Of a DNA stretch of 64,000 bases, positions 1 to 8,615 are shown piece by piece. Made by a program: the position numbers and the translations under genes. The notes below the pieces were generated by a model. It did no database searches and was not told the DNA's origin. It worked only from the letters and a program-made list of their open reading frames with translations. The stretch is from Rhodocyclaceae bacterium (GTDB lineage: Bacteria > Pseudomonadota > Gammaproteobacteria > Burkholderiales > Rhodocyclaceae), in the NCBI GenBank assembly GCA_004379165.1, contig NKXK01000024.1:124001-188000 (forward strand). The letters run 5' to 3'. Position 1 is the stretch's first letter; each line of letters opens with the position of its first letter.

Positions 1-892
1 CACCCGGGTGCTCAAGCCTCACCACGCGGTACTTTGGGCCGCTGCATTCAACTTCCTCGCCTATTTTCTCTTCCAGCTCAAAGTCGCCTCCACCATCGGC
101 AAGGGCACCATCGACCCGTCGATTGTCGATCACTATGTGATCTTCGGGGCGCTGGTGGGCGCGATTAGCTGGAACATCATCACCTGGTACTACGGCATTC
201 CTTCGTCGTCGTCACACGCGCTGGTTGGTGGCCTTGTCGGCGCGGCGGTCAGCAAGGCAGGCGTAGAAAGCCTGATTACAGCCGGTGTGCTCAAGATCGT
301 TGCTTTCATCTTCGTCGCCCCCTTCCTTGGCTTCATGATCGGCGGGCTGTTGATGGTCATCGTTTCCTGGCTGTGCCGGAACATGCCCCCCAAAAAAGTG
401 GACAAGCATTTCCGGCGATTGCAACTACTCTCGGCCGCTGCCTACAGTTTGGGTCACGGCGGTAATGATGCCCAGAAGACGGTCGGCATCATCTGGATGA
501 TCCTGATCGCCGCCGGGCTGTCGACCACCAGCTCGCCCATCCCGCCCTGGGTCGTGCTCGCCTGCTATACCGCAATGGGCCTCGGCACCATGTTCGGCGG
601 CTGGCGCATCGTCAAAACCATGGGCAACCGCATCACCAAGCTAAACCAGCCCCGCGGCTTCAGTGCCAATACCGGCGGCGCGATCACGCTCTTCCTCGCC
701 TCCTCCTTTGGCATTCCGGTGTCGACCACGCACACCATCACCGGCGCCATTGCCGGTGTCGGCACCACCCGTGGCGCCAGGCGCGTCCGCTGGGGCGTCG
801 CCGGCGGCATCGTCTGGGCCTGGATTCTGACCATCCCGTGCAGCGGTCTGATTGCGGCCATTAGCTGGTACCTGGGCACGCTGATTCTCTGA
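1..892 (+). CDS. pit: PiT-family inorganic phosphate transporter, 5' truncated by the window edge
   Basis: C-terminal about 296 residues of a low-affinity, cation-coupled phosphate permease in the inner membrane. The open frame continues to the window edge, and residues before the first internal GTG (position 8) already match the family (TRVLKPHHAVLW), so the true start lies upstream. Two inverted family repeats are visible: an SSSSHALVGG segment and, later, GHGGNDAQKTVG followed by GIPVSTTHTITG. Several hydrophobic helices follow, and the protein ends in a membrane segment as expected. A strong hairpin terminator follows the stop codon. The family call is secure; substrate specificity (phosphate with H+ or Na+) is inferred. 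Confidence 0.93.
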   Translation, partial: TRVLKPHHAVLWAAAFNFLAYFLFQLKVASTIGKGTIDPSIVDHYVIFGALVGAISWNIITWYYGIPSSSSHALVGGLVGAAVSKAGVESLITAGVLKIVAFIFVAPFLGFMIGGLLMVIVSWLCRNMPPKKVDKHFRRLQLLSAAAYSLGHGGNDAQKTVGIIWMILIAAGLSTTSSPIPPWVVLACYTAMGLGTMFGGWRIVKTMGNRITKLNQPRGFSANTGGAITLFLASSFGIPVSTTHTITGAIAGVGTTRGARRVRWGVAGGIVWAWILTIPCSGLIAAISWYLGTLIL

Positions 893-912
893 ACCGGCAC
901 CGCCAGCGATTT

Positions 913-942
913 CAGGCCGCAACTTGCGGCCTGTTTTGCTTT
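913..942 (+). terminator. Rho-independent terminator of pit
   Basis: Near-perfect inverted repeat: CAGGCCGCAA is followed by TTGCGGCCTG with almost no loop, then TTTTGCTTT. It lies 20 bp after the pit stop codon and before the glnS promoter region. Confidence 0.85.
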
Positions 943-1000
943 AAGGGGCACTGGCCACTGTTAGAATGTAAGGCTACCCCAGCTTTATCGGCTTCGATTC

Positions 1001-2800
1001 ATGTCCAACACACCCACCCCGCTTCCGCCCGCCGCCAACTTCATCAAGAACATCGTCGAGGCCGACCTCGCCGCCGGCAAACATGCCCAGCGCCGCTGGG
1101 CGGGCCAGCCTGGCACCGCCGCCGACCACGCTGCCGCGCCACTCGACCCGGCAAAGATCCGCACCCGCTTTCCGCCCGAGCCGAACGGTTATCTGCACTT
1201 CGGCCACGCCAAGTCCATCCTGCTCAACTTCGGCCTCGCAAAACAGTTTGGCGGCCGCTGCCACCTGCGTTTTGACGACACCAACCCGGAGAAGGAGGAG
1301 CAGGAATACGTCGATTCGATCATCGACGCCGTCCACTGGCTCGGCTGCTCGTGGGAAAATGAAGGCGAAACCAATCTCTACCAGGCCTCAAATTACTTCA
1401 ACTGGATGGCCCAGTTCGCCGAATACCTGATCTCGGCCGGCCACGCCTACGTCGATAGCCAAAGTGCCGAGGAAATGCGGGCCAATCGCGGCACGCTGAC
1501 TCAACCGGGCAAGGATTCGCCTTTCCGCAAGCGCTCGATTGAAGAAAACGCCGACCTCTTCAAGCGCATGCAGGCCGGCGAATTCCCCGATGGGGCCCAC
1601 ATCCTGCGCGCCAGGATCGATATGGCCTCGCCCAATATCAATCTTCGCGACCCGGCCATTTACCGGATCCGCCACGCCACCCACCACAATACCGGCGACA
1701 AGTGGTGCATCTATCCGATGTACACCTTCGCCCATCCGATCGAGGACGCGCTGGAGAACATCACGCATTCGATCTGCACCTTGGAATTCGAAGACCAGCG
1801 GCCTTTCTACGACTGGCTGCTCGAGCGCCTGGCCGAAGGCGGCCTGCTACAACGCCCGCTGCCACAGCAGATCGAGTTCTCGCGCCTGAATCTGACCTAC
1901 ATCGTCCTCTCCAAGCGCAAACTGATCCAGCTGGTGCAGGAAAACCACGTTTCCGGCTGGGATGACCCGCGCATGCCGACGCTCGTCGGCGCCCGTCGCC
2001 GCGGCTACTCGCCGGACGGCTTCAAACTATTCATGGATCGCATCGGCGTCACCAAGAATGATTCACTGATCGACTACGTGCTGTTCGAAGACGCCATGCG
2101 CGAGGTCATGAATGAGTCCGACGAGCGCCGTGTCGCGGTCCTCGATCCGCTCAAGCTGATCATCGACAACTACCCGGAAGGCCAGTTCGAGGACTGCGCG
2201 GTCACCAATCATCCGCTGCACCCGGAACTCGGCACCCGCATCATGCCCTTCGGCCGCGAGCTGTGGATCGAAGGTGAAGACTTCCAGGAACTGCCGGAAA
2301 AGGGCTTCCGCCGCCTCTTCCCCGGCAACAAGGCGCGCCTGAAGTACGGCTACATCGTCGAATGCACCGGCTGCGACAAGGACGAGAACGGCAAGGTCAT
2401 CGCCGTCCATTGCACCTACCTGCCCGATACCAAGTCCGGCACGCCGGGCGCCGACAGCGTCAAGGTCAAGGGCAACCTGCACTGGGTCTCGGCGGCACAC
2501 GCCTACCCGGCTGAAGTCCGCCTCTACGACCGCCTGTTCAGCGTCCCCGCCCCTGGCGGGCGGCGCGAGGGCAATGCCCCGGAACTCGAGCGCAACTTCC
2601 TCGACGATCTGAACCCGGCGTCGAAAACCGTCATCACCGCCATGCTCGAACCGAGCCTGAAGGATGCCCAACCGGAACAGCGTTTCCAGTTCGAGCGCCA
2701 CGGCTACTTCGCCGCTGACCGTGTCGACTCCAAGCCCGGCGCCCCGGTCTTCAACCGTGCCGTGACCCTCAAGGACTCCTGGGGCACGAAGGGGAACTGA
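1001..2800 (+). CDS. glnS: Glutaminyl-tRNA synthetase
   Basis: Charges tRNA-Gln with glutamine in the cytosol (class I synthetase). The 599-residue product is slightly longer than the E. coli enzyme because of an N-terminal extension of about 40 residues. The HIGH-type motif is at residues 66-69 (HFGH, in PNGYLHFGHAKS). The KMSKS-type loop is near residue 303 (VLSKRK). The anticodon-binding beta-barrel domains follow to the C terminus. The ATG at 1001 gives the full N-terminal region; a TAGAAT at 962-967 could be its -10 box, without a clear -35. It is followed one base later by a small Cys-rich gene. True GlnRS is typical of gamma- and betaproteobacteria. Confidence 0.97.
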   Translation: MSNTPTPLPPAANFIKNIVEADLAAGKHAQRRWAGQPGTAADHAAAPLDPAKIRTRFPPEPNGYLHFGHAKSILLNFGLAKQFGGRCHLRFDDTNPEKEEQEYVDSIIDAVHWLGCSWENEGETNLYQASNYFNWMAQFAEYLISAGHAYVDSQSAEEMRANRGTLTQPGKDSPFRKRSIEENADLFKRMQAGEFPDGAHILRARIDMASPNINLRDPAIYRIRHATHHNTGDKWCIYPMYTFAHPIEDALENITHSICTLEFEDQRPFYDWLLERLAEGGLLQRPLPQQIEFSRLNLTYIVLSKRKLIQLVQENHVSGWDDPRMPTLVGARRRGYSPDGFKLFMDRIGVTKNDSLIDYVLFEDAMREVMNESDERRVAVLDPLKLIIDNYPEGQFEDCAVTNHPLHPELGTRIMPFGRELWIEGEDFQELPEKGFRRLFPGNKARLKYGYIVECTGCDKDENGKVIAVHCTYLPDTKSGTPGADSVKVKGNLHWVSAAHAYPAEVRLYDRLFSVPAPGGRREGNAPELERNFLDDLNPASKTVITAMLEPSLKDAQPEQRFQFERHGYFAADRVDSKPGAPVFNRAVTLKDSWGTKGN

Positions 2801-2801
2801 A

Positions 2802-2999
2802 ATGGCCGGCAGCTGGGGTTGTCCGCACGAAGTGAATGATCGTTGCACCAAGATCAACAACCTGCCGTGCAACCCTGGCATGAAGGGCTGCGAACTGGCC
2901 GGCCGCTACCGTTTTGTCGACGAGAGCAAGAACGAGCGTTACTGGGAAAAGAAGGCACGGGAGCAGGCTGCCCCGGCCAAGCCTGACGATCACCACTGA
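2802..2999 (+). CDS. Small conserved Cys-rich protein, unknown function
   Basis: 65 residues with four cysteines in a CPHEVNDRC ... LPCNPGMKGC arrangement, then a charged, alanine/proline-rich tail ending DDHH. The spacing suggests metal binding, but no named fold is recognised. It resembles small uncharacterised betaproteobacterial proteins remembered with the same CPHEVNDRC opening. It starts one base after the glnS stop and ends one base before the methylase start, so it is almost certainly co-transcribed with glnS. Confidence 0.75.
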   Translation: MAGSWGCPHEVNDRCTKINNLPCNPGMKGCELAGRYRFVDESKNERYWEKKAREQAAPAKPDDHH

Positions 3000-3000
3000 C

Positions 3001-4170
3001 ATGCCTTTGGACGTCGCACAACTCGGACAGGTGTTCACGCCCCCCAACGTCGTCGCCTTCATGCTCGACCTGTGCCAGAACAAGGGCCGTGTGCTTGAGC
3101 CATCGGCCGGCGACGGTGCTTTCTTCAATCTGTTGCGCCAGCGCACTGCCGATGTCACGGCGATCGAGATCGACAATCAGGTGGCGCCCGCAGGCGTCAG
3201 CATCGGCGATTTTTTCGCCTATCCGCTGAGCGAGCAGTTCGAGACCATCGTCGGTAACCCGCCTTATGTGCGTTATCAGGATGTTACGGTCGACACGAAA
3301 AAACGCCTGAAATCGGCATTGTTCGATGCCCGCAGCAACCTGTTCCTGTTCTTCATCGAGAAAGCCATCCAGCACCTGAAGCCGGGCGGCGAGCTGGTTT
3401 TCATCGTGCCGCGTGAATTCATCAAGCTGACCGCCGCCAAGAAGCTCAATGCCTGGCTTTACCAGCAGGGCAGCATCACGCATTTCTACGAAACCGGCGA
3501 CGTCCGCGTCTTTAATGGCGCGACGCCCAACTGCGCCATCTTCCGCTTCGAGAAAGGCCGTTTCGACCGGACCATGGCCGACGGCCGGACGTTCACCGAA
3601 GTCGACGGGCAGCTGATGTTCCTGCGTCAGGACCACGGTGTGCGCCTGTCCGATGTATTCACCGTCAAGGTCGGCGCCGTGTCCGGGGCGGATCACATCT
3701 TCACCCACCCGAAAGGGAACATGGAGTTCGTCTGTTCCAAGACCATCGACACAGGGGAAACCCGGCGCATGCTCTACGGCATCAAACACCCGCATCTCGA
3801 CAAATACAAGGACGAACTGCTCGCCCGTCGCGTGCGCAAGTTCGACGAAAGCAACTGGTGGCAATGGGGGCGGCATTTCCCGATCAACGAATTGCCGCGC
3901 ATCTACCTGAACAGCCGCACCCGCCGGCCGGAACCCTTCTTCCTGCACGACTGCCATGCTTTCGATGGCGCCATCCTGGCCTTATTCCCCAACAATCGCC
4001 GGATGGCACGTCGCGACCTGATCGAGTGCACGATGATGCTCAACAAGGAAGTGGACTGGCAGCAACTCGGCTTCGTCTGCGACGGCCGCTTCATCTTCAC
4101 CCAGCGCAGCCTGCAAACCTGCCTGCTGCCGGACAAATTCGCCCGTTATCTGCCCAAGGATCAGTCATGA
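3001..4170 (+). CDS. Eco57I/TaqI-like N6-adenine DNA methyltransferase, apparently without a restriction partner
   Basis: Class I SAM-dependent methylase of 389 residues. Motif I ([11 protein letters not shown], residues 31-41) binds SAM and motif IV NPPY (residues 86-89) is the catalytic signature of N6-adenine methylases. The C-terminal half ([16 protein letters not shown] region) resembles the target-recognition part of type IIG/Eco57I-like enzymes. The longer open frame from 2914 overlaps the previous gene; the ATG at 3001 fits both the spacing and the family N terminus ([14 protein letters not shown]). No endonuclease, specificity subunit or helicase lies nearby, and the gene sits between glnS and pyrF, so an epigenetic or housekeeping role is possible. 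Acting on RNA is less likely but not excluded. Confidence 0.82.
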   Translation: MPLDVAQLGQVFTPPNVVAFMLDLCQNKGRVLEPSAGDGAFFNLLRQRTADVTAIEIDNQVAPAGVSIGDFFAYPLSEQFETIVGNPPYVRYQDVTVDTKKRLKSALFDARSNLFLFFIEKAIQHLKPGGELVFIVPREFIKLTAAKKLNAWLYQQGSITHFYETGDVRVFNGATPNCAIFRFEKGRFDRTMADGRTFTEVDGQLMFLRQDHGVRLSDVFTVKVGAVSGADHIFTHPKGNMEFVCSKTIDTGETRRMLYGIKHPHLDKYKDELLARRVRKFDESNWWQWGRHFPINELPRIYLNSRTRRPEPFFLHDCHAFDGAILALFPNNRRMARRDLIECTMMLNKEVDWQQLGFVCDGRFIFTQRSLQTCLLPDKFARYLPKDQS

Positions 4171-4979
4171 CCTTCACTCAACAGCTCGCCGCCGCCTGGC
4201 AGAAAAACAACTCCCTGCTCTGCGTCGGTCTCGATCCCGATCCCGCCAAGTTTCCTGGCGCCCTGAAGGGCCGTGACGACGCCATCTTCGAATTCTGCAA
4301 GGGCATCGTCGACGCCACCGCCGACCTCGTCTGCTCCTTCAAGCCGCAGATCGCCTACTTCGCTGCCCGCCGCGCCGAAGACCAGCTGGAAACGCTGATC
4401 GCCCACATCCACGAGAAGCACCCGGGCATTCCGGTCATTCTCGACAGCAAGCGTGGCGACATCGGCTCGACCGCCGAGCAGTACGCCGTCGAAGCCTTCG
4501 AGCGCTACCGGGCCGACGCCGTCACGGTGAACCCCTACATGGGCCGCGATTCGGTCGAGCCTTACCTCGCCTACCCGGACAAGGGCGTCATCCTGCTCTG
4601 CCGCACCTCCAATCCGGGCGGCTCCGACCTGCAGTTCCTCGATGTGAATGGTGAAAAATTGTATGAGCGCGTCGCCCGTCTGGCGGCTAGCGAATGGAAC
4701 AGCACCGGCCAGATCGGCCTCGTCGTCGGCGCCACCTTTCCGGCCGAAATCGCCCGCGTACGCGCCATCGTCGGCGACATGCCGCTGCTCGTGCCAGGCA
4801 TCGGCGCCCAGGGCGGTGATGTCGAGGCGACTGTAAAGGCAGGTAAAACCGCGGATGCCACCGGCTTGATGATCAATTCCTCGCGTGCCATCCTCTACGC
4901 CGGAAAAGACGACGGCTTTGCCGCCGCCGCCCGCAAGGCAGCGCAGGAAACCCGAGATGCGATCAACCAGTACCGTTAA
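4167..4979 (+). CDS. pyrF: Orotidine 5'-phosphate decarboxylase (type 2)
   Basis: Last step of de novo UMP synthesis: decarboxylation of OMP in the cytosol. 270 residues, the usual length of the longer pyrF subfamily. The catalytic Asp-Lys-Asp network is seen in [11 protein letters not shown] (D93, K95, D98), with phosphate-binding [11 protein letters not shown] later. The longer frame is rejected; the ATG at 4167 overlaps the preceding stop in an ATGA, which suggests translational coupling with the methylase. A second pyrimidine gene, pyrC, lies at 33.2 kb. Confidence 0.96.
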   Translation: MTFTQQLAAAWQKNNSLLCVGLDPDPAKFPGALKGRDDAIFEFCKGIVDATADLVCSFKPQIAYFAARRAEDQLETLIAHIHEKHPGIPVILDSKRGDIGSTAEQYAVEAFERYRADAVTVNPYMGRDSVEPYLAYPDKGVILLCRTSNPGGSDLQFLDVNGEKLYERVARLAASEWNSTGQIGLVVGATFPAEIARVRAIVGDMPLLVPGIGAQGGDVEATVKAGKTADATGLMINSSRAILYAGKDDGFAAAARKAAQETRDAINQYR

Positions 4980-5000
4980 GCGCCAGTAAAGGAAGCCGCC

Positions 5001-5879
5001 ATGCGCATGGATGACCAACGCAGTAGCGACAACGTCGAAGACCACCGTGGCAGCGGCATGGGTGGCGGCGGCCTGCGTCTGGGCGGCGGACGCATGGGGC
5101 TGGGCACCATCGCCATCGCACTGGCCGCCAGCTACTTCCTTGGCGTCAATCCACTGACCGTCCTGCAAATGCTCAGTGGTGGCGGCCTGCCGGCCATCGA
5201 GCAAAGCGCGCCTGCCCGACGCAGTGTCCCGGCCGACGACGAAACGGCACAGTTCGTCTCCAAGGTGCTGGCATCGACCGAAGACACCTGGCACGAGGCC
5301 TTCCGCGCCAATGGCAAGCAATACCAGGAACCGAAGCTGGTGCTCTTCTCCGGCGTCACGCCAACCGCCTGCGGCACCGGCCAGTCGGCCATGGGCCCGT
5401 TCTACTGCCCGGGCGACCAGAAGGTCTATATCGACCTCAGCTTCTTCAACGACCTGAAGAGCCGCTTCAAGGCCCCCGGCGAGTTCGCGCAGGCTTATGT
5501 GATTGCGCACGAGGTCGGGCATCACGTTCAGCACCTGCTGGAGATTTCCGACAAGGTGCATCAGGCCCGGCAGCGGGTCAGCGAGCGCGAAGGCAATGCG
5601 CTGTCGGTGCGCCTTGAACTGCAGGCGGACTGTCTGGCCGGCGTCTGGGGCAAGCGCACCGATACGATGAAGAACGTGCTTGAACCGGGTGATCTGGAAG
5701 CAGCACTGATCGCCGCCTCAGCCATTGGCGACGATCGCTTGCAGCAGCAGGCGCAAGGGCGCATCGTTCCGGAAAGCTTCACCCACGGCTCGTCGGCACA
5801 GCGCGTACGCTGGTTCAAGCGCGGTTTTGAAAGCGGTGACATGAACCAATGCAACACCTTCAACACCCAGTCGCTGTGA
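5001..5879 (+). CDS. Neutral zinc metallopeptidase, YpfJ family
   Basis: 292 residues: a polar Gly-rich N terminus, one membrane segment at about residues 34-50, then an extracytoplasmic domain. The zinc-binding HEVGHH motif is at residues 170-175, with a downstream helix [23 protein letters not shown] that supplies the third ligand region. The family (COG2321) is annotated as predicted metalloprotease; its substrate is unknown. Start ATG at 5001 follows AGGAAG at about 10 bases. The next gene starts four bases after its stop, so it probably heads a short envelope operon with the thioredoxin-like and M23 genes. Confidence 0.9.
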   Translation: MRMDDQRSSDNVEDHRGSGMGGGGLRLGGGRMGLGTIAIALAASYFLGVNPLTVLQMLSGGGLPAIEQSAPARRSVPADDETAQFVSKVLASTEDTWHEAFRANGKQYQEPKLVLFSGVTPTACGTGQSAMGPFYCPGDQKVYIDLSFFNDLKSRFKAPGEFAQAYVIAHEVGHHVQHLLEISDKVHQARQRVSEREGNALSVRLELQADCLAGVWGKRTDTMKNVLEPGDLEAALIAASAIGDDRLQQQAQGRIVPESFTHGSSAQRVRWFKRGFESGDMNQCNTFNTQSL

Positions 5880-5883
5880 GCCG

Positions 5884-6420
5884 GTGAGCACGGCAACGCC
5901 GGCTCCAGCCACGCCGCGCTGGCGCCGCTGGCTGGTAGAGGCGGCCATCTTCATCGCCGTCCTGACCGCCTTCCAGCTCTGGCAACTGCGCGATGCCGCC
6001 CGCGGGCCGGCACCGGACATCTCCGGCCACGACCTCGGCGGTACCCCCTTCCATCTGCTCGAATGGCAGAACAGCCACCCGAACCAGGCTGGCTTGGTCT
6101 ACTTTTGGGCCGAATGGTGCCCGGTCTGCAAGACCACCGCCGGCAGCGTCAGCAGCATTGACGCCGACTGGCCGGTGATCAGTGTCGCCGTGCAATCCGG
6201 CGAAGATGCTGCCGTCGCCCGCCACATGCAGGCCAGCGACTATCGCTGGGCGACCGTCAATGACACCCGGGGCGAATGGTTGCGCCGCTTCGGCCTGCCC
6301 GGCATGCCGGCCTTTGCCATCATCGCACCGGATGGCAACATCCGCTTTGTTGCGGTGGGCTACACCAGCGAAATCGGTCTGCGCCTCCGTCTATGGTGGG
6401 CAAGCCGGCAAACGACATGA
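5884..6420 (+). CDS. Membrane-anchored periplasmic thioredoxin-like protein (ScsD/TlpA type)
   Basis: 178 residues: N-terminal membrane anchor (about residues 17-36), then a thioredoxin fold with redox motif WCPVC (C79 and C82) and the cis-proline segment GLPGMPAFAII. Likely a periplasmic disulfide oxidoreductase or reductase similar to ScsD. Start is GTG at 5884, four bases after the peptidase stop; its stop overlaps the next ATG. Whether it oxidises or reduces thiols cannot be told from sequence. Confidence 0.88.
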   Translation: MSTATPAPATPRWRRWLVEAAIFIAVLTAFQLWQLRDAARGPAPDISGHDLGGTPFHLLEWQNSHPNQAGLVYFWAEWCPVCKTTAGSVSSIDADWPVISVAVQSGEDAAVARHMQASDYRWATVNDTRGEWLRRFGLPGMPAFAIIAPDGNIRFVAVGYTSEIGLRLRLWWASRQTT

Positions 6421-7232
6421 ATCTCACCCGACTCTCCGTGACTTTGGCAACGCTGCTGGCTGGCAGTGCCCTTGCCTCGCCGCCGCACACGCCGGTCCCC
6501 GGCGGTATTGCCCTGATCGACCTGTGCAGCGATCGCCAACCTGCCCCTTCCGCGCAATGGGGCGAGCAGCCACTGGCAGTGGTGCGCGACAAGGGCCGCT
6601 GGATTGCGCTGCTGGGCATCCCGCTCGATACGCTGCCGGGAGAACTCGAAATTCGCAGCTTTTTCGGGTCGACCGCAAGCGATCACAGCGTCGCCATCCG
6701 GCCGCACAATTACCCGGAACAACGCCTGACCATCAAGGATCAGCGCAAGGTCGATCCCGACCCGGACGACCTCGCCCGCATCGCCCGCGAAAAGGCCCAC
6801 ACCGAAACGATCAAGGCAAAGTTCAGCAAGGACCGGCCCGACACCGTGCTGCACGCCCCCGCCGACGGGCGCCTATCGTCTCGCTTCGGCCTGCGCCGCA
6901 TCTTCAACGGCCAGCCACGTAACCCGCACAACGGCCTCGACTTCGCCGCTCCCACCGGCGCCCCGGTTCGTGCGCCGGCAGCCGGTACCGTGCTCGACAC
7001 CGGCGAATACTTCTTCAACGGCAACACCGTTTTCATCGACCATGGTCAGGGTCTGATCAGCGCCTACATGCACCTCTCGCGCATCGACGTACGCGAAGGG
7101 CAGCGCCTGGCACGCGGTGACCGCATCGGCGCCGTCGGTGCCACGGGCAGGTCGACCGGCCCGCACCTGCACTGGACGGTCATTCTCAACAATACTGCGG
7201 TGAACCCGGAATTATTGCTGAAACGCCCATGA
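6417..7232 (+). CDS. Exported M23 (LytM-type) peptidase
   Basis: 271 residues with a signal peptide (MNLTRLSVTLATLLAGSALA) and a C-terminal LytM domain. Zinc ligands are visible as HNGLD (H171, D175) and the HLH pair in TGPHLHW. Family members cleave peptidoglycan cross-links or activate amidases. All ligands are present, so it is probably catalytic. ATG at 6417 overlaps the previous stop (ATGA). The last codons contain a partial copy of the 31-bp dispersed repeat (7195-7225), encoding AVNPELLLK, which is also a normal ending for this family. Confidence 0.92.
   Translation: MNLTRLSVTLATLLAGSALASPPHTPVPGGIALIDLCSDRQPAPSAQWGEQPLAVVRDKGRWIALLGIPLDTLPGELEIRSFFGSTASDHSVAIRPHNYPEQRLTIKDQRKVDPDPDDLARIAREKAHTETIKAKFSKDRPDTVLHAPADGRLSSRFGLRRIFNGQPRNPHNGLDFAAPTGAPVRAPAAGTVLDTGEYFFNGNTVFIDHGQGLISAYMHLSRIDVREGQRLARGDRIGAVGATGRSTGPHLHWTVILNNTAVNPELLLKRP
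7195..7225 (+). repeat. Partial copy of the 31-bp repeat inside the M23 gene
   Basis: First 17 bases match the consensus (CTGCGGT through GGAA); the A-tract half is poor. It encodes a family-typical C terminus, so convergence through coding constraint is possible. Confidence 0.4.
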
Positions 7233-7253
7233 AAAAAGGCGGCCGAAGCCGCC
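7232..7253 (-). terminator. Leftward terminator for the small exported protein gene
   Basis: GGCGGC, loop CGAA, GCCGCC at 7238-7253. On the minus strand it is followed by a run of six T (7237-7232). It lies just past the 3' end of the 42-residue gene and next to the M23 stop, so it may separate the convergent genes. Confidence 0.8.
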
Positions 7254-7274
7254 TAGGGTTTGCACGCAGCAAGC

Positions 7275-7403
7275 TCAAGCCTTCGGTTTAGAAGGCGTGC
7301 TCATCTGTTTTTCGTCCTTCACCTTGTCGCCCGGACACGCCAGCACGCTGGCACTGGCCAGAGCAAACACGGCGGCAAGCATTGACGCCATCAAACGCTT
7401 CAT
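7275..7403 (-). CDS. 42-residue exported peptide or small lipoprotein, unknown function
   Basis: Starts MKRLMASMLAAVFALASASVLAC, a clear export signal; VLAC could be a weak lipobox. The mature part is only about 20 residues (CPGDKVKDEKQ then a Ser/Pro/Lys tail). A GGAG stands nine bases before the ATG at 7403, and a good terminator follows the stop, so it is likely a real gene although very short. The longer upstream frame is rejected because it lacks a ribosome site and would bury the signal peptide. Confidence 0.6.
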   Translation of the reverse strand: MKRLMASMLAAVFALASASVLACPGDKVKDEKQMSTPSKPKA

Positions 7404-7470
7404 CCTCAATCTCCTTCGGTTGTACAACAAGCGTTTGAACATGATGGCCGAACATGGTTCATTAACAAGC

Positions 7471-7812
7471 ATGCCCCAACAGATCATCCACCTACATCGC
7501 GACGCACCGCCAAAACCACCCGAAGGCGAACCCTGCAACGGTTGCGGCGTCTGCTGCGCCCTGGAAACCTGCCCGGCGGCGCGGCTGCGCTTCCTGCAGC
7601 GGCATGGCCCCTGTCCGGCACTGACATGGCAAGTTGACGAAGCCCGCTATCGCTGTGGCCTGTTGATGCGGCCAAGGCATTATCTCGGTGGCCTGCCCTT
7701 GCCGGAAAGCCTGCTGAAGCGCTTGTTCGCCCGCTGGATCGCTGCCGGCCACGGCTGCGACTGCAGCGCCGATGCTGGCAATGTGATGGAGAGTGGCTCA
7801 GGAAACGATTGA
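7471..7812 (+). CDS. Cysteine-cluster protein (CxxCxxCC type)
   Basis: 113 residues with CNGCGVCC near residue 25, then further cysteines (ETCPAAR, GPCPAL, YRCG, GCDC). This resembles the zinc- or iron-chelating YkgJ-like family. The ATG at 7471 is chosen because the conserved part starts soon after; 7441 (ATGATG) is an alternative. Its 3' end overlaps the convergent RidA gene by 15 bp. Function unknown; metal binding is inferred from the cysteines. Confidence 0.72.
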   Translation: MPQQIIHLHRDAPPKPPEGEPCNGCGVCCALETCPAARLRFLQRHGPCPALTWQVDEARYRCGLLMRPRHYLGGLPLPESLLKRLFARWIAAGHGCDCSADAGNVMESGSGND

Positions 7813-8154
7813 AGTAGCGGCCACCACCGCCATTTCCACCCGCCAGCCCGGCCGCGCCAGACGGGCCTGAACGCAGGCCCGCGTCGGCGCACAATCAGGG
7901 GGCAGCCAGGCATCCCAGATGGCATTCATGCCGTCATAATCCGCCAGATCGGCGAGATAAACCGTCACCATCAGCAGTCGCGACTTGTCGCTTCCTGCCT
8001 GCGCCAGCAAACGCTCCACCCCCGCCAGCAGACTCTGTGTCTGCGTCGCGATGTCACCAGTTTCGGTCGCCGGCACCTCGACCAGATAGACGGTACCCGA
8101 ATGCACAACGCTATCGGAATACCGCTTTGTCGTGCCAAAACGTTGAATGCTCAT
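7798..8154 (-). CDS. RidA/YjgF-family protein
   Basis: 118 residues of the RidA (enamine/imine deaminase) fold: SGTVYLVEVPA, LLAGVERLLAQAG, MVTVYLADLADYDGMNAIWDAWL, and PTRACVQARLA. The family arginine of the active site is present in PTRACVQARL. Probably cytosolic trimer that hydrolyses reactive enamines; other paralogues are detoxifying or of unknown role. Convergent and overlapping with the Cys-cluster gene. An 11-bp hairpin lies just upstream (8173-8201). Confidence 0.88.
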   Translation of the reverse strand: MSIQRFGTTKRYSDSVVHSGTVYLVEVPATETGDIATQTQSLLAGVERLLAQAGSDKSRLLMVTVYLADLADYDGMNAIWDAWLPPDCAPTRACVQARLARPGWRVEMAVVAATSIVS

Positions 8155-8615
8155 TCAGTGCTCCAAAAGCGTGAAGCCCATGCGTTTCAGGCATGGGCTT
8201 CGGTTACTGCAGCCAAGGCGCACTCGGCCAAGGCATTCGGCCATCGTGGGCCGTCAGGGAGTACGACACGGTAATCTCAAGAACAACTTCCTGCGAAAAC
8301 TGCCATAGATTCTCCAACCACGCAGCAGAACCTGCCACTTCGTGCCTGACTTGCTGCGACGCCTGACACGATTTCAGATTAGCACTTCATCGCAAAAAAG
8401 CCAGCGCTATTTTCCGCCCGTCCAATACGTCGACCTGCTTCAAAAAACACCCCTCAAAATGCAATTCGAATCAAAACTGCGTGATATACCATTTTTTTAC
8501 GACGTCCTCGTCTTTGCCGGTGAGCCGCCATTCCTCGACATCAGGCACTTCCCACGAGGCTGGACATTGCCCGACATTCGTTCAGAATAGGCACATTCCC
8601 CCTCACTGACGGATC
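8155..8615. other. 460-bp gap with a strong hairpin and an AT-richer stretch, no convincing gene
   Basis: At 8173-8201 an 11-bp perfect stem (GAAGCCCATGC, loop of 7) precedes the RidA gene on the minus strand; it could be an attenuator or the terminator of an unseen leftward RNA, but T-runs are weak. At about 8380-8520 base composition is clearly AT-richer than the neighbours. An 82-codon frame (8342-8590, plus) starts with GTG, has no good ribosome site and no family resemblance, and is not called. Confidence 0.5.

Noticed and set aside
2854..3957. 367-codon minus frame across the methylase
   Set aside because: Antisense shadow of a methylase with clear catalytic motifs.
7195..7225. Treating the M23 C-terminal match as a firm repeat copy
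   Set aside because: The encoded VNPELLLK is a common M23 ending, so coding constraint alone explains it; kept only as low-confidence.
8342..8590. 82-codon plus-strand frame
   Set aside because: GTG start, weak ribosome site, no similarity to known proteins, AT-rich composition; left as noncoding.
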